From: Euryodendron excelsum | Taxonomy: Eukaryota; Streptophyta; Magnoliopsida; Ericales; Pentaphylacaceae | Direction: 5' to 3' | NCBI GenBank assembly: GCA_033060915.1 | Contig: CM065386.1 | Location: 11,889,501 to 11,953,500, forward strand | Length of the DNA stretch: 64,000 nucleotides | In this document: in pieces, positions 47,635 to 57,848 of the stretch | Position numbering within the stretch: position 1 is the first letter of the stretch | How the letters are laid out: every line of letters starts with the position of its first letter | The notes under the pieces: generated by a model | Told to the model about the DNA's origin: nothing | The model's input: only the letters and a program-made list of their open reading frames with translations | Databases searched by the model: none | Made by a program: the position numbers and the translations under genes

Positions 47635-48233
47635 TCAACTTTTTTAAATCAATGCTGAACTATGAATATTTCTTCCATGAAGCTATGTTAGGTTGATACA
47701 CTTATATCTTTTTCGTTTTTGTAATTTGTATGTTCACTTGATTTCCTTTTACATTTACTTTATTATTAAACATGCCATTGTGAAAACCATGTAGGTTTTT
47801 ATTTGTGAGTATATGCCTTGTGAGTTGTTGAATCAAAGTTTAAAGGTTTGAGTTTGCATAAGTGTGTATCATTTGAAGTTATAGAGCATGATTCTTCACC
47901 CACACAGTTGAACCTCTCTTTTATATGAATGATTGCATATTTTTGCATTTGTTAAGGGATAGGATGATATCTAATGTTTTCTTGAGATAGATTATGTATA
48001 TTTTCCTTATTCTTATCTCGAATTACAATTCACAAAGAGTTGTTTGTAGGTATCATTATTGAAAATCCTCACGAGATACCACTCATCCACTAGAGGTAAC
48101 TTAGAGGTTTAAAAACTTGATGCATAAGCTAAATGTACCCGTGACTCCTACGAAAATAGAGATTATCTTGTGTGCATACTTGCTTTAGTTGTAGATTTTG
48201 CTAGGAACTAGCAAAAAGCTAAGTCGGGGGATG
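47635..48233 (+). other. 3' noncoding region of the outer element, right part
   Basis: Begins with the right copy of the target duplication (TCAAC, 47635-47639). It continues the outer element and ends in the polypurine tract AAAAAGCTAAGTCGGGGGATG-like sequence at 48213-48233. No coding sequence. Confidence 0.85.
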
Positions 48234-49540
48234 TGAATACACTTCAAAAGTGTAATCTCAATTCTCTAATTAGTAGATTGTTAGCTCTAGTTTAGGTATT
48301 AGATTAGTATTTTATCCTTAAATTGTCCTAAACATGTTTTTTTGATCTAATTGTAGGGAATGGAGCTCAATTGTAGAAGAAATGACCAAAAGTGCATAAC
48401 CAAGCGATCGCCCAATGCAATCGAGCGATCGCCAATCCCATCGAGCGCACGAACATTGGACAAATGCACCAATTGCTAGATTCTACAAGCCATTTTAGCC
48501 GTTTGATACAGGAGCGCTAACTTCAGCGAGCTATTTTCACAGTTTGATTTAGGAGCACTAGTTGAGCACTCACCTTACGGAGCCCTACTTTTGTCCAGCG
48601 TATAAAAGACTGTTTTAGGCCCTTATTTTTTGGAGAGATCTCTCATTTTTGTACTTGGATATTTTAGATATATATTGTTCTAGGAGTATTTCTAGAGAGA
48701 GAGAATAGATTTTCTCTTATTTTCTTGCACTTTCTTACATTTTTCTTGTATCCAAACACCATAGTTTATCAATTTCAATTCATGATCTTCATTTCCTAAG
48801 ACTTTCTATTATGGAATCAAGTAGCTAAACCCCAATTTGGGTGCAATTGTGAAGATTTGCCAAAGATCTTCAAGAATTTCCATGAAGGTACAAGAATCTC
48901 ATTGCATTATCTTAAGAATTCTCTAATTTTACTTGATTGAGTTTTGGATCTATTAGAAAACTTAGGTTCAAACTCATTTTGGTAACTTCTATACACAATT
49001 CTTCAATTGGCATAGGGATTGCACAAATCTATGGTTTGAACATATGATTCTATTAATAGCTTATACTTCAATCTGAAATTGGGTATGAATCTATGGTTTT
49101 ATGGTCAAAATCATCTAAATCAAGGATCCATGAAGTGATCATTGATTTGAGTTAACAAACCTCCATTGAAATTCTTATTGAATTTGGTAAATTGAATCAA
49201 TTGCATCCAAATCCCCTTTAATTGCCTTAGAATCTCAATTGCTTTGCTTAGTTGATAGTTTAGTTGTTAATTGTTCTTAAATTCATTGGTATAATTGTTG
49301 AATGTCAATTCGCTTTATTTGAATTGCCTAGTTGTTAGTGAATTACTATTCTCAAAACTAAAAGATTTTTAGTCTGCTTTTGTTACCTATAGATTCAATT
49401 TCATTTGATTTGCAATCCAATTTGAGTGAGTCCATTATAAGTAGAGCATTCATTTCTATATTAGAATTAATTATATGAAAAGAATGATAACCGGGGATTA
49501 GCTAGTAAACTATATTGCAAAACCGTATACTTGAGTAAAA
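48234..49540 (+). repeat. 3' LTR of the outer element
   Basis: Starts TGAATACACTTC, with one change in the head stem relative to the 5' LTR. The palindrome cluster (48398-48590) is shorter than in the 5' LTR: one roughly 20-bp unit (AAAGCAACCGAGCGATTGCC) and most of the GCGCTCGACC part are missing. TATAAAAG is at 48601-48608. The end is blurred by divergence and placed at about 49540. Confidence 0.88.
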
Positions 49541-50298
49541 GTTAGGCCCGCAGTTTTGCGCAGAGCATTCAAACGCACAAGAATGTCGTTCGAAACACGA
49601 TCTCTTTCAATTGGTATATAAACGCTTGTCGAGTCCATGAAATGTCCAAATAGAATTACCACGCGCACTAACACTAGTTCATCATAAATGGGCCAAACAG
49701 GTGTAAAGGATAATAAATAAGATGATGCTATGCAACTACAATATATAAATTTCGTTAGAATGATGACCTATTCACATCCATCAATTTGAAAACAAGGCCA
49801 TCATTGTCATTTATAATTGAAGAAAATGGCACTACCACATCGAATTTTATGTAAAAAAAAAATTAATAATAAAAATTAAATGCCCTTATCACTGTTCCTA
49901 TGAATTTTCTATTTTGTTTCTTTACGTCATTGGAATCTAAATCATTGCTTAGAATATTTCAAGCATAAATTTGCCGTTGAACCAATGTGTCAATCAAAAC
50001 CGGACCGCCTTTCAAGAGTAAATCTCTGATCTAAAGTTTGAATCAGGACTGTTTGGACCATTTCAGTTGCGGGACATGAGTTCCGTTGGTTTTTTTCCAC
50101 AGAAGTCTTATGCCGGTCTTCTCAGTCTACTTAGAAGCCTGTGGTGATACTGAGTATATTTGTGGATACTAACAATGCGTGATGATAGTAACAATTCATT
50201 TGCATCATTTTCACATTGCCCAAGCCCAACGGCGGTGACTTACGAAATTTGGAGTGACTCATAGATTCAAGGAGAGGGTTGCCACCACCCTGGCCCCC

Positions 50299-50364
<66 letters not shown>

Positions 50365-50611
50365 GGGGAAGGGATGTTCCGGGTTTGAAATCACTGTTTG
50401 GGATTATTTCAGTTGTGGGACATGATTTTCCTTTGATTCTTTGTCTGCACAGAAGTTTCATTAGTTCGAAATTGTAGAACACAAATTTTCACATCGCCCA
50501 AGAGCAACCTCAGTGACTTTGACTTGAAGGAATTTGGAGGGACACTAGATATTCATACTAGAGGGCCAGTGGAGGTCCATAATCTCGAGCTCAAGCATTA
50601 TTTTTTTCTGC
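49541..50611. repeat. Intergenic with a direct duplication around a 63-nt G run
   Basis: Sequence around 50050-50230 recurs, diverged, at about 50390-50540. The order is the same: TTTCAGTTG-GGGACATGA, CACAGAAGT and TTTTCACAT-GCCCAAG, roughly 340 bp apart. Between them CCCCCCC (50294-50300) is followed by 63 uninterrupted G (50301-50363). 49929-50090 matches 13612-13770. 49720-49850 resembles the left end of the MITE at 15616. The poly-Pro and poly-Gly open frames here come from the G run and are not genes. Confidence 0.75.
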
Positions 50612-51840
50612 TTGCCCAAAAGTAGAATCATGGAAGCTCGAAGGCGAATATAGCGATCGCTGCTTGTGGTATGGCGTCGAGTGTGAGGAGATATCTGGTC
50701 ATGTGACCGGGCTTGACCTTAGTAGCAGCTTTCTCTACGGCTCTATCAACTCCAACAGCAGCCTCTTCAGCCTCTTCCGCTTTCTTTATGGCCTTGTTCA
50801 CCTTCGTAGGCTAAACCTTGCAGACAATCACTTCAATTACTCTCAAATCCCATCCCGAATTGCTCATGTTTCGAGGCTAGTAAGTCTCATCAATTTGTCT
50901 GTCTTCATTTTTTGGCCAAATCCCTTTAGAAATCTCAAAACTATCCATGCTGACTTCCCTTGACCTTTCTAAGAATTATGACCCGTGGAGGTCTGGAAGA
51001 TTCTTGGAACTTGAAAATCTCAGTCTGAGAAATCTAGTTCAGAATTTAACCAACCTCAAAGAACTTCGTCTCGCTACGGTGCATATACCCACTGTTGTAC
51101 CTTTTATCTTGGCAAATATGTCTTCTCCGAGAGTTCTTGACCTGCAATATTGTGGATTGCACGGCGAATTCCCACAAGGCATTTTCCTGCTACCAAACCT
51201 ACAGAAACTTTTTGCGAGCTTAAATCTCAATCTCACCGGCTATCTGCCTGAATTTCACAGCAGTAGTCGGCTTGAGATACTGGATCTCGGCCGCACCAAT
51301 TTCTCTAGAAAGGTACCGGATTCAATCGGTAACCTTGTATCCTTAAATCATTTGGATTTGTATCATAGTAATTTCTCAGGGACAGTTCCAGCTTCCCTTG
51401 GCAATCTGACCCGGCTCACCTTTCTGGACCTTAACGTGAACAACTTCAGCGGCCTGGTTCCTTCATCATTGACAAACCTGTCACAACTGAGTTATTTGTT
51501 ACTTGGTGATAATAATTTCGATGCTGAAACATTGTCCTTGTCACTAGAGAAGCTACCAAAACTCACTCACTTGAATTTTGGAGCTATGGATGTACAAGGT
51601 GAGATCCCGATGTCACTAGCAAATCTGACCCAACTTTCTTATTTGTTACTCGGCCATAACCAAATGGTTGGTCAATTCCTATCCTGGGTTACGAACCTCA
51701 TGCATATTGTATCATAATAGCTGTTGATCTGTCAAGCAACAAATTTTGCAGGAGAGATTACAGAAACTATTGGCAACCTCAAGGGGCGTCAGCTACTCAT
51801 CCAATTCAACAATAATCTTGGTAGCATGATTGTGAAGGTA
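50612..51840 (+). pseudogene. LRR receptor-like protein (RLP) fragment, broken
   Basis: The start lacks a signal peptide. It begins in the N-terminal LRR cap (KVESWKLEGEYSDRCLWYGV, ECEE), followed by TGLDLSSSFLYGSINSNSSL and LRRLNLADNHFNYSQIP. A frameshift lies near 50930. From 50947 to 51717 about nine LRRs run in one frame (for example LEILDLGRTNFSRKVPDSIG, LTFLDLNVNNFSGLVP). After a stop, 51722-51840 gives VDLSSNKF and ETIGNLKG. In this family those belong to LRRs near the C terminus, so a large internal segment is deleted. RLPs are plasma-membrane pattern and effector receptors of plants (Cf-like family). Cap, Cys pair and LRR consensus are clear; transmembrane and tail parts are missing. 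Confidence 0.9.
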
Positions 51841-52348
51841 AAGGAATTTGATTTTTTTTTTCTTTCCTGATTACGAAGAATCACTCTTGGGCAGAACAAC
51901 AATTCATTTAATTCTGCTGACATTGCTTAAGCCCGAATTAAGTGAATTTGATCCCAATTCGTTCTGGACCCCAAATTCTGAATTGAGGTAACACAAGTTT
52001 TGTATCGCCAAATCCAGAAAATTTGGAAACCCATGAGATAGGGAAAACAGCCAATTGCAACGCATTAGTCATGCTTTCAGCTGCCCGTATGCTACATTTA
52101 TGCAGCTGAGTTCGGAACCTGTGTGGAAATGTTGCGAAAAATTCATTACGAAGTACCAAAAAAAAAAAAAAAATGAAATGTTGCGAATCTATCTTTAACT
52201 AGCTTGTGAGAGGAAGAGGTGCATGGAAGTGCCGCATTCAAACTAATTAGCCATCAAGATAAAGCCGCTCTACCAACAACATGAGAAATCACCGCCAACC
52301 CTCCACCACCACCAAACCTACCACCGCCTTCCAACCAGTTACAGCCCC
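51841..52348. other. Spacer with an ultra-short retro-insertion; LINE 5' edge
   Basis: 51841-52120 shows nothing recognisable. 52126-52187 carries the small poly(A) insertion listed separately. From about 52200 the sequence becomes the probable 5' leader of the following LINE. No gene. Confidence 0.5.
52126..52187 (+). mobile_element. 36-bp poly(A)-ended insertion with 13-bp target duplication
   Basis: GAAATGTTGCGAA occurs at 52126-52138 and again at 52175-52187. Between the copies is a 36-bp insert (52139-52174) consisting of about 19 bp ending GAAGTACC, then A16 and T. This is the signature of target-primed reverse transcription of an extremely 5'-truncated LINE or SINE. Confidence 0.8.
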
Positions 52349-54621
52349 TTGGGATGTTTGCCCCCGGTCGTCAAAAACAATAGTATGAATCAGAATGGTC
52401 AAAGGAGTCACCTAGTCTGGGTTGATAAGGGAAATAGGATCGCAAGAGGAAGGAGATCAGATGCAGAACAAAGACATGGGAGTGTATTTACCTCGTTCGT
52501 GGATAATCTACCAGAGCAAATGAACAATATCTTGATGAGGAGGATGTTTTCTGGGTGCGGTATTGTCATTGACACGTTCATTTCCCACAAATTTCGAAAA
52601 GGAAAAAAAGGCACTTTCGGCTTCGTCAGATTCAAGCACTCGTCAGGACTTCATAAAGTGATCTCTACTTATAACGGGAGATGGCTTCTTCACCAGAGAC
52701 TCCTAGTAAAAAGAGCCGAGTTCGATGCAAGAGAAGTACATAAATTCCTGCTTAGGAGGGGCATCTTAGCATTAGAAAGGCAAGGAAACCAACAATTGTA
52801 AGTCCCTCCATGGTGGATGGCAGATCATTAAAAGAAATCCTTCTGACAAAGAACCAAATAAGCAATGGTCATGACAATCAATCTGTGAAGTACAGGGGAA
52901 GTGGGAAAGGGGAAAAGGAACTTAGACAGGTGGATTCTGAAGGATTGAGGGCGAGTGAGATGATTGAGGTGATTTAGGCAAGGGAGGTGGATGAGAATTG
53001 GTTGAAGGACTGTGCGATTGGTATAGTAAGGAATTACAATTCTACCCATCTGATTGAGGAAGAAATGCTCGGTGATGGGGTTGGATGCATCAAAGTGAAG
53101 CCATTAGGAGGATAGAGAGGGCTATTAATGTTTGAAGACGAAGGAGATAAACACGCATTCATGGAGGACGAGAGAAATTGGCTAGATCAGTGGTTCACTT
53201 TGGTGTATAATTGGTCGTATAGAGAGTTCAACCTAGCTAGCAAGTGCTGGATTGAGGTGAGAGGGGTCCCTCTGCATGCCTAGAAGGAGGAGATCTTTCG
53301 CAAAATTGGTAGCATATGGGGAAAGGTAATAGGGGTGGACCACATAACATTAGCTAAAGATATCCTTCATTATGAAAGAATCTACTTGGAGACTGAATCT
53401 TTCAACAGAATTCAAGGAAAGTGGAAGGTTAATGTAGGTAAATGGGGGTATGATATTGGGGTTCTTGAAGAATCGCCTCAATGAGCACTAGTGAGTGTAG
53501 GTGCAAATTCTGTTAAATAGAGGAGTATCAATAGTAACAGTCCTTCCAACTCTAATGAATCACAGGATGCTAAGTATGTCAATGGAGAGAATGGCATGAA
53601 TCATATCATGATTAATGGGGAGGATGTCGTAGTAGATCAGGAGGGTGAGTCTTTGGGATCTTTAGGATCGATCAAGGCAAACAATCACAGTGGAGCTGAC
53701 AAAGTCCGAAAGCATAACTAGGTGTAGGTTGATGATGTGCTGCTGGATTATGAGCTGGCACTTGTAAGCCAGGTGGTAGAATCGGAGGTGGTTGTGCTGG
53801 AGCGTCATAAGTAAGTGGCCGAATTGGAGGAGGGTGAGCTGAGCTGGAGGGTCATTCGCATGGTGTGGGGGGAACTATTGATGAAGGGAGGGTGGAGGAT
53901 GCGTTGGAACATGAAATGGCTTCGATCTCACTGTAGAAGGAAGGCGTGGGCCATCATGGTGGCATCGAGAAGACAAATGACATCTTACAGTTGGGGGACG
54001 AGTTTAAACAGGTATCAAAACCAGTTATTGCTAATAATTCCATTATAGCTTGTTAAGATGAACGATGAAGAAAGGGCAAATGCTATTGGATCAGGTCAAG
54101 AGGTAGAGGCCTTGGGCTCGGATCAGAGCTTTGGGCCTATTTAAGGGGATGAATAGGTGAAACAGGCTAGGGAGCCCACTAGAGTGGGAGCAAAGAGGGG
54201 CACCATCCAATTTATGGCAGTTGTTGGAGTGAAAAAGATATCGGGCCCTAGGAAAAAATTTAAGCAAACAAAGGTGCCAATTGGTGCTAGTAAGAAAAAA
54301 TCAACTCTCATGGGTAGTGAGAAGAGGAAAGGTAGAGTAGCTCCAATAGCTCATAACAGAGCTTCACTGTTGAAGGTTAATGGGTCAGATAGAGAGAGCA
54401 TCTCATCTATTTCTTCTCTCCCCATGCAAAACATAAGGAACAGGAACAAACTCGTTCTTAGACAAACGGAAAATCAATATGTGGAAGAGGCAGAGAAAAC
54501 GATTGAAATGGGGAAGTTGTTAGGGATTAATTTCAGTGACAATGAAGATCTAATGAAAGAGAAGTTTGGAGAAATGGAATGGAATGACATTGAAGCAAAG
54601 CATAGTAAAAGGAAGGGGTAG
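52349..54621 (+). pseudogene. LINE ORF1 with RRM
   Basis: 52349-52801 contains an RNA-recognition-motif-like domain: VFTSFVDNLPEQMNNILMRR, then KKGTFGFVRFKHSSG (RNP1-like GFVRF). After breaks, 53160-53480 reads NWLDQWFTLVYNWSYREFNL, WIEVRGVPLHA and KWKVNVGKWGYDIGVLEES, the DUF4283-type region usual in plant LINE ORF1. 54157-54621 is a basic linker with PMQNIRNRNKLVLRQTEN and MGKLLGINFSDNEDLM, which is paralleled in the third LINE (NIRNRNAIM, IGKMVGINFKDNE). ORF1 proteins bind the element RNA. Stops throughout. Confidence 0.82.
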
Positions 54622-54679
54622 GAAAATGGGTGTAGAGCCTACAGGGGGTCTTGCAGTGGAGGTGTTTGTTAATTTGTGT

Positions 54680-57600
54680 CAATTAAGCTACTGAATTGGA
54701 ACGAAAGGGGTCTTGGGGGCAGAATTAAGAAAAAAATGGTGTGTAAGCTGGTAATAGCTAGGGGGTGGATATGCTACTAATCCAAGAGACAGAGTGGGAA
54801 GTGTGCAATGAATGGATGATTAAGGCCATTTGGGGAAACGACGACTGTGAGTGGGTGGAGGTCAATTCGGAGGGTATTTCAGGGGGATTGGTGTCCATAT
54901 GGAATAGGCAGTTTTTTAAACTCAATCAAAAAATTGTGGAGAAGAATCTCATTATCTTGGAAGGTGAGATGCTGTTGGGGGGGGGGGGGGGGGGGGGGGT
55001 TCAAATGTCTTATTGTGAATATTTATAGGCCGAGTATTGATGGTGATCGTAGACAGCTTTGGCAAAAGTTTAACGTGGTGTTAAAGGTAGTGACCATCCC
55101 TATATGCTTGGGTGGGGATTTCAATGAAATTCTTAGACCAAGTGAAAGATCTACATGTACAAGTGAAGAGGTGGCTATGAAGTGCTTCAGGAAATTTGTA
55201 TCGAAATTGAGCTTGATTGACTGCCCACTCCAAGGGAAAAGGTATACGTGGTCGAATCTACAAGTCAAGGAATCGTGGATGTTGCTGGACAAGTTCTTCT
55301 TTTGTCATAAATGGAACTCCAAATTCAAGTGTGCTCAATGGGGGCTCCATCGATAGTTTTCTTACCACAATGCTATGTTTCTAAAGAATGAGCAAAGGGA
55401 CTGGAGGCCAAAGCCGTTCAAGATTTATGAGTCTTGGTACAAGGTGAAAGCATTTTCAAAGCTAGTGGAGAATCATTGGAAGAATTCAATTTTCAAAGGA
55501 TGGGGGGGTTTTGTCATGTTGAACAAAATGAAAGAACTAAAAGCCAAAATCAAAGAATGGAAAAGCTTAAGAGAGGGTAACTGGACAAAAATGATCAAAA
55601 GGGTGGAAGATGAAATTCATGACAGTGACATTGAAGGAGAAATTCAAAGTAGCAATCAAAGTGGGGTGCTGAAGAGAAGGTCCTTAAGGGGAAAACTAGC
55701 CAAGTTGTATATGAGGGCAGAAGATGACCTTAGGCAGAGATTGCGGATGTTATGGCTTAAAAAGGGAGATGGCAATTCTAGTTTTTTCCATGCATCAATA
55801 AGGCTTAGAGAAAGACAAATTTTTATTGGGCAAGTTATTTGAGAAGGTTCAGTGCTTGTTAAACCTAGCCAAATAAAAGAGGAGGTTGTTAGGTTTTTTG
55901 AGAACTATTTCAAAGAACCTTTGGAGCTTCGACCTGGGCTGGAAGGAACTTTCTCAAGGCAGCTTAGCAAGGAAAGCAGGCAAGGCCTTATAGTAGGATT
56001 TAGTGAAGTAGAGATCTGGGAGGTTGTGTCTTCATGCAATGGCAACAAAGTACCTAGGCCAGACGGCTTCAAATTGAGTTTCTATAACAAGTACTCGTCG
56101 ATAATCAAGCAAATGTAATAAGGTTTGTGAATGAATTCTAGCTCAAGTCAAATTTGGCCAAAGGGATTAATTCTTCTTTCCTGGTCCTGATTCCAAAAGA
56201 GGCAAGTCTTGAGAACCTAGCAGGGTACAGACCCATCACCTTGCTTTCTTCACTATACAAGGTGCTAGCAAAATTATTGGCAAACAGATTGAAGAGGGTT
56301 ATGGGAGAGATTATCTGTGAGGCTCAATCAACATTTATTAATGGAAGACAAATTCTTGATGGGATTTTAATTGCCAATGAACTAATTCATGAATGGAAAA
56401 GGGAGAAAGAAAGGGAGTGGTATTAAAGCTAGACCTTCAGAAAGCCTTCGACTCAATTAACTGGTCATATCTAGCCCAAATAATGGAAAGAATGGGCTTT
56501 GGGCATAAATGGATACAATGGATCACAAAGTGTGTCACATCAAGGAGGGTCTATGTTCTTGTTAATGGTTCAACTTCTAATGAATTCAAGATGCAGAGAG
56601 GGCTAAGACAAGGGGATCCACTATCCCCCTTTCTGTTTAATATTGTTGTAGAGAGCTTCAATATGTTGTTGGAAAGACCTAAAGAGATGAAAATGATCAG
56701 AGGCATAAAGGGTGGGGAAAGGGATTCTAAGGTAGTGCAACTTCAATTTGCGGATGACATGACACTATTATGTGAAGATGATAGCGATGAATTAAGGTCA
56801 TTGAAGAGGATCATAAGGTGTTTTGAGCTAATTTCTGGGCTAAAGGTAAACTTTCTCAAAAGTTCAATTTTTGGGGTAGGAGCGGTGGATTCTTTTCTTA
56901 ATGAGGCCGTAAGTATATTCAGTGTTGGTAAACTACCTCTAAAATACTTGGGGCTATCTGTTGGGGTCCAATCCAAGGAGGGTGGAATTGTGGGATCCTG
57001 TGTTGGAGAACATAAAACGAGATTGTTTCTCGTGGAAAAAAAGGCATTTATCTAGAGGTGAAAGGCTTACTTTAATAAAATCCACATTGGCAAATCTGCT
57101 ATATACTACCTTTCAATGTTTAAGGCCCCAAAAGAGGTTTGTAGGAGGATTGAAGTGCTCTAAGGAAAGTTTCTTTGGGGAGGAGAGGAGGGGAAGAGGA
57201 AAATGCATTATATCAACTGGGACAGAATTACAAGGCCGAGGAGTAAAGGAGGATTAGGAGTTGTATCCATTGGAAAAATGAATATAGCTCTATTGGCCAA
57301 ATGGTGGTGGAGGTATTCCAAGGAAAAAGGCGTGCTATGGCACAAGGTGATTAGTCAGAAATATAAGTACAAAGAAGGGGCATGGTTACCAAGTGTAGTG
57401 GATAGGAAAAAAGGTTCTGTAGTATGGGGTGATATTGTGGGCCTAGGAAATGATGAAGAAGGTGAGACAGTGGATTTGCTAAAAAAAATTCAGGTCCAGA
57501 TAGGGGATGGAAGGCTTACCAAATTTTGGAAGGACCATTGGGTGGGGGAGCGGCCTCTATCCATAGGTTTTCAGAGATTATTCTCTCTAGCTCTACAAAA

Positions 57601-57791
57601 AGAGGCTACTATGGCAAAAATGCTCAAGGATCAACCAAAAGGGAATTTAATGTTCAGAAGGCCTCTAAGGGCCTGGGAAAAGGAGGAACTCAGATCTCTA
57701 ATGACACTGATTCAGTCAATTAACCTAGTGGATTCAAGGACAGACTCATTGAGGTGGAATCTTGAAAAGAATGGGATTTTCTCTGTTAAAT
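54680..57791 (+). pseudogene. LINE ORF2: endonuclease and reverse transcriptase
   Basis: The endonuclease starts near 54680 (KLLNWNERGLGG; the usual motif is WNVRGL), then LLIQETEW, a 23-nt G run at 54977-54999 that breaks the frame, IVNIYRPS and LGGDFNEIL. The region before RT reads KKGDGNSSFFHASIRLRERQ. RT: INSSFLVLIPKEASLENLAG, YRPITLLSSLYKVLAKLLAN, KLDLQKAFDSINW, RGLRQGDPLSPFLFNIVVES, then FADDMTLL, the catalytic FADD motif. The linker to zf-RVT (57203-57793) ends RWNLEKNGIFSVK, where the LTR insertion follows. The frame changes at about 55850, 56120, 56420 and 57050. Confidence 0.93.
54977..54999 (+). repeat. 23-nt G run inside LINE ORF2
   Basis: Uninterrupted G from 54977 to 54999 within the endonuclease coding region, between EGEMLL and the IVNIY motif. 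Relatives have no such tract here, so it expanded after insertion or is an assembly artefact. Confidence 0.95.
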
Positions 57792-57848
57792 AATGTTGCA
57801 TCCTTGACAGAGCTACACCGGCACAAGATGCTATTGATCTGGTAACGA

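Larger units (their letters stand above)
27406..49540 (+). mobile_element. Outer Athila-like Ty3/gypsy element, pol-deleted and split
   Basis: It runs from the 5' LTR (27406-28763) through primer site, gag, protease and an env-position ORF into a 3' noncoding region. A second element (34792-47634) interrupts that region; it then resumes at 47640 with a polypurine tract (48213-48233) and the 3' LTR (48234 to about 49540). Without the insert it is about 9.3 kb. The second half of gag and the whole of RT, RNase H and integrase are missing. The LTRs differ at many sites and all ORFs are broken, so it is old. The right-hand end is not exactly placed. AGAAG before 27406 and AAAAG near 49537 could be a decayed target duplication. 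Confidence 0.88.

Noticed and set aside
50131..50482. Minus-strand open frames with long proline runs
   Set aside because: They are translations of the 63-nt G run and have no other protein-like content.
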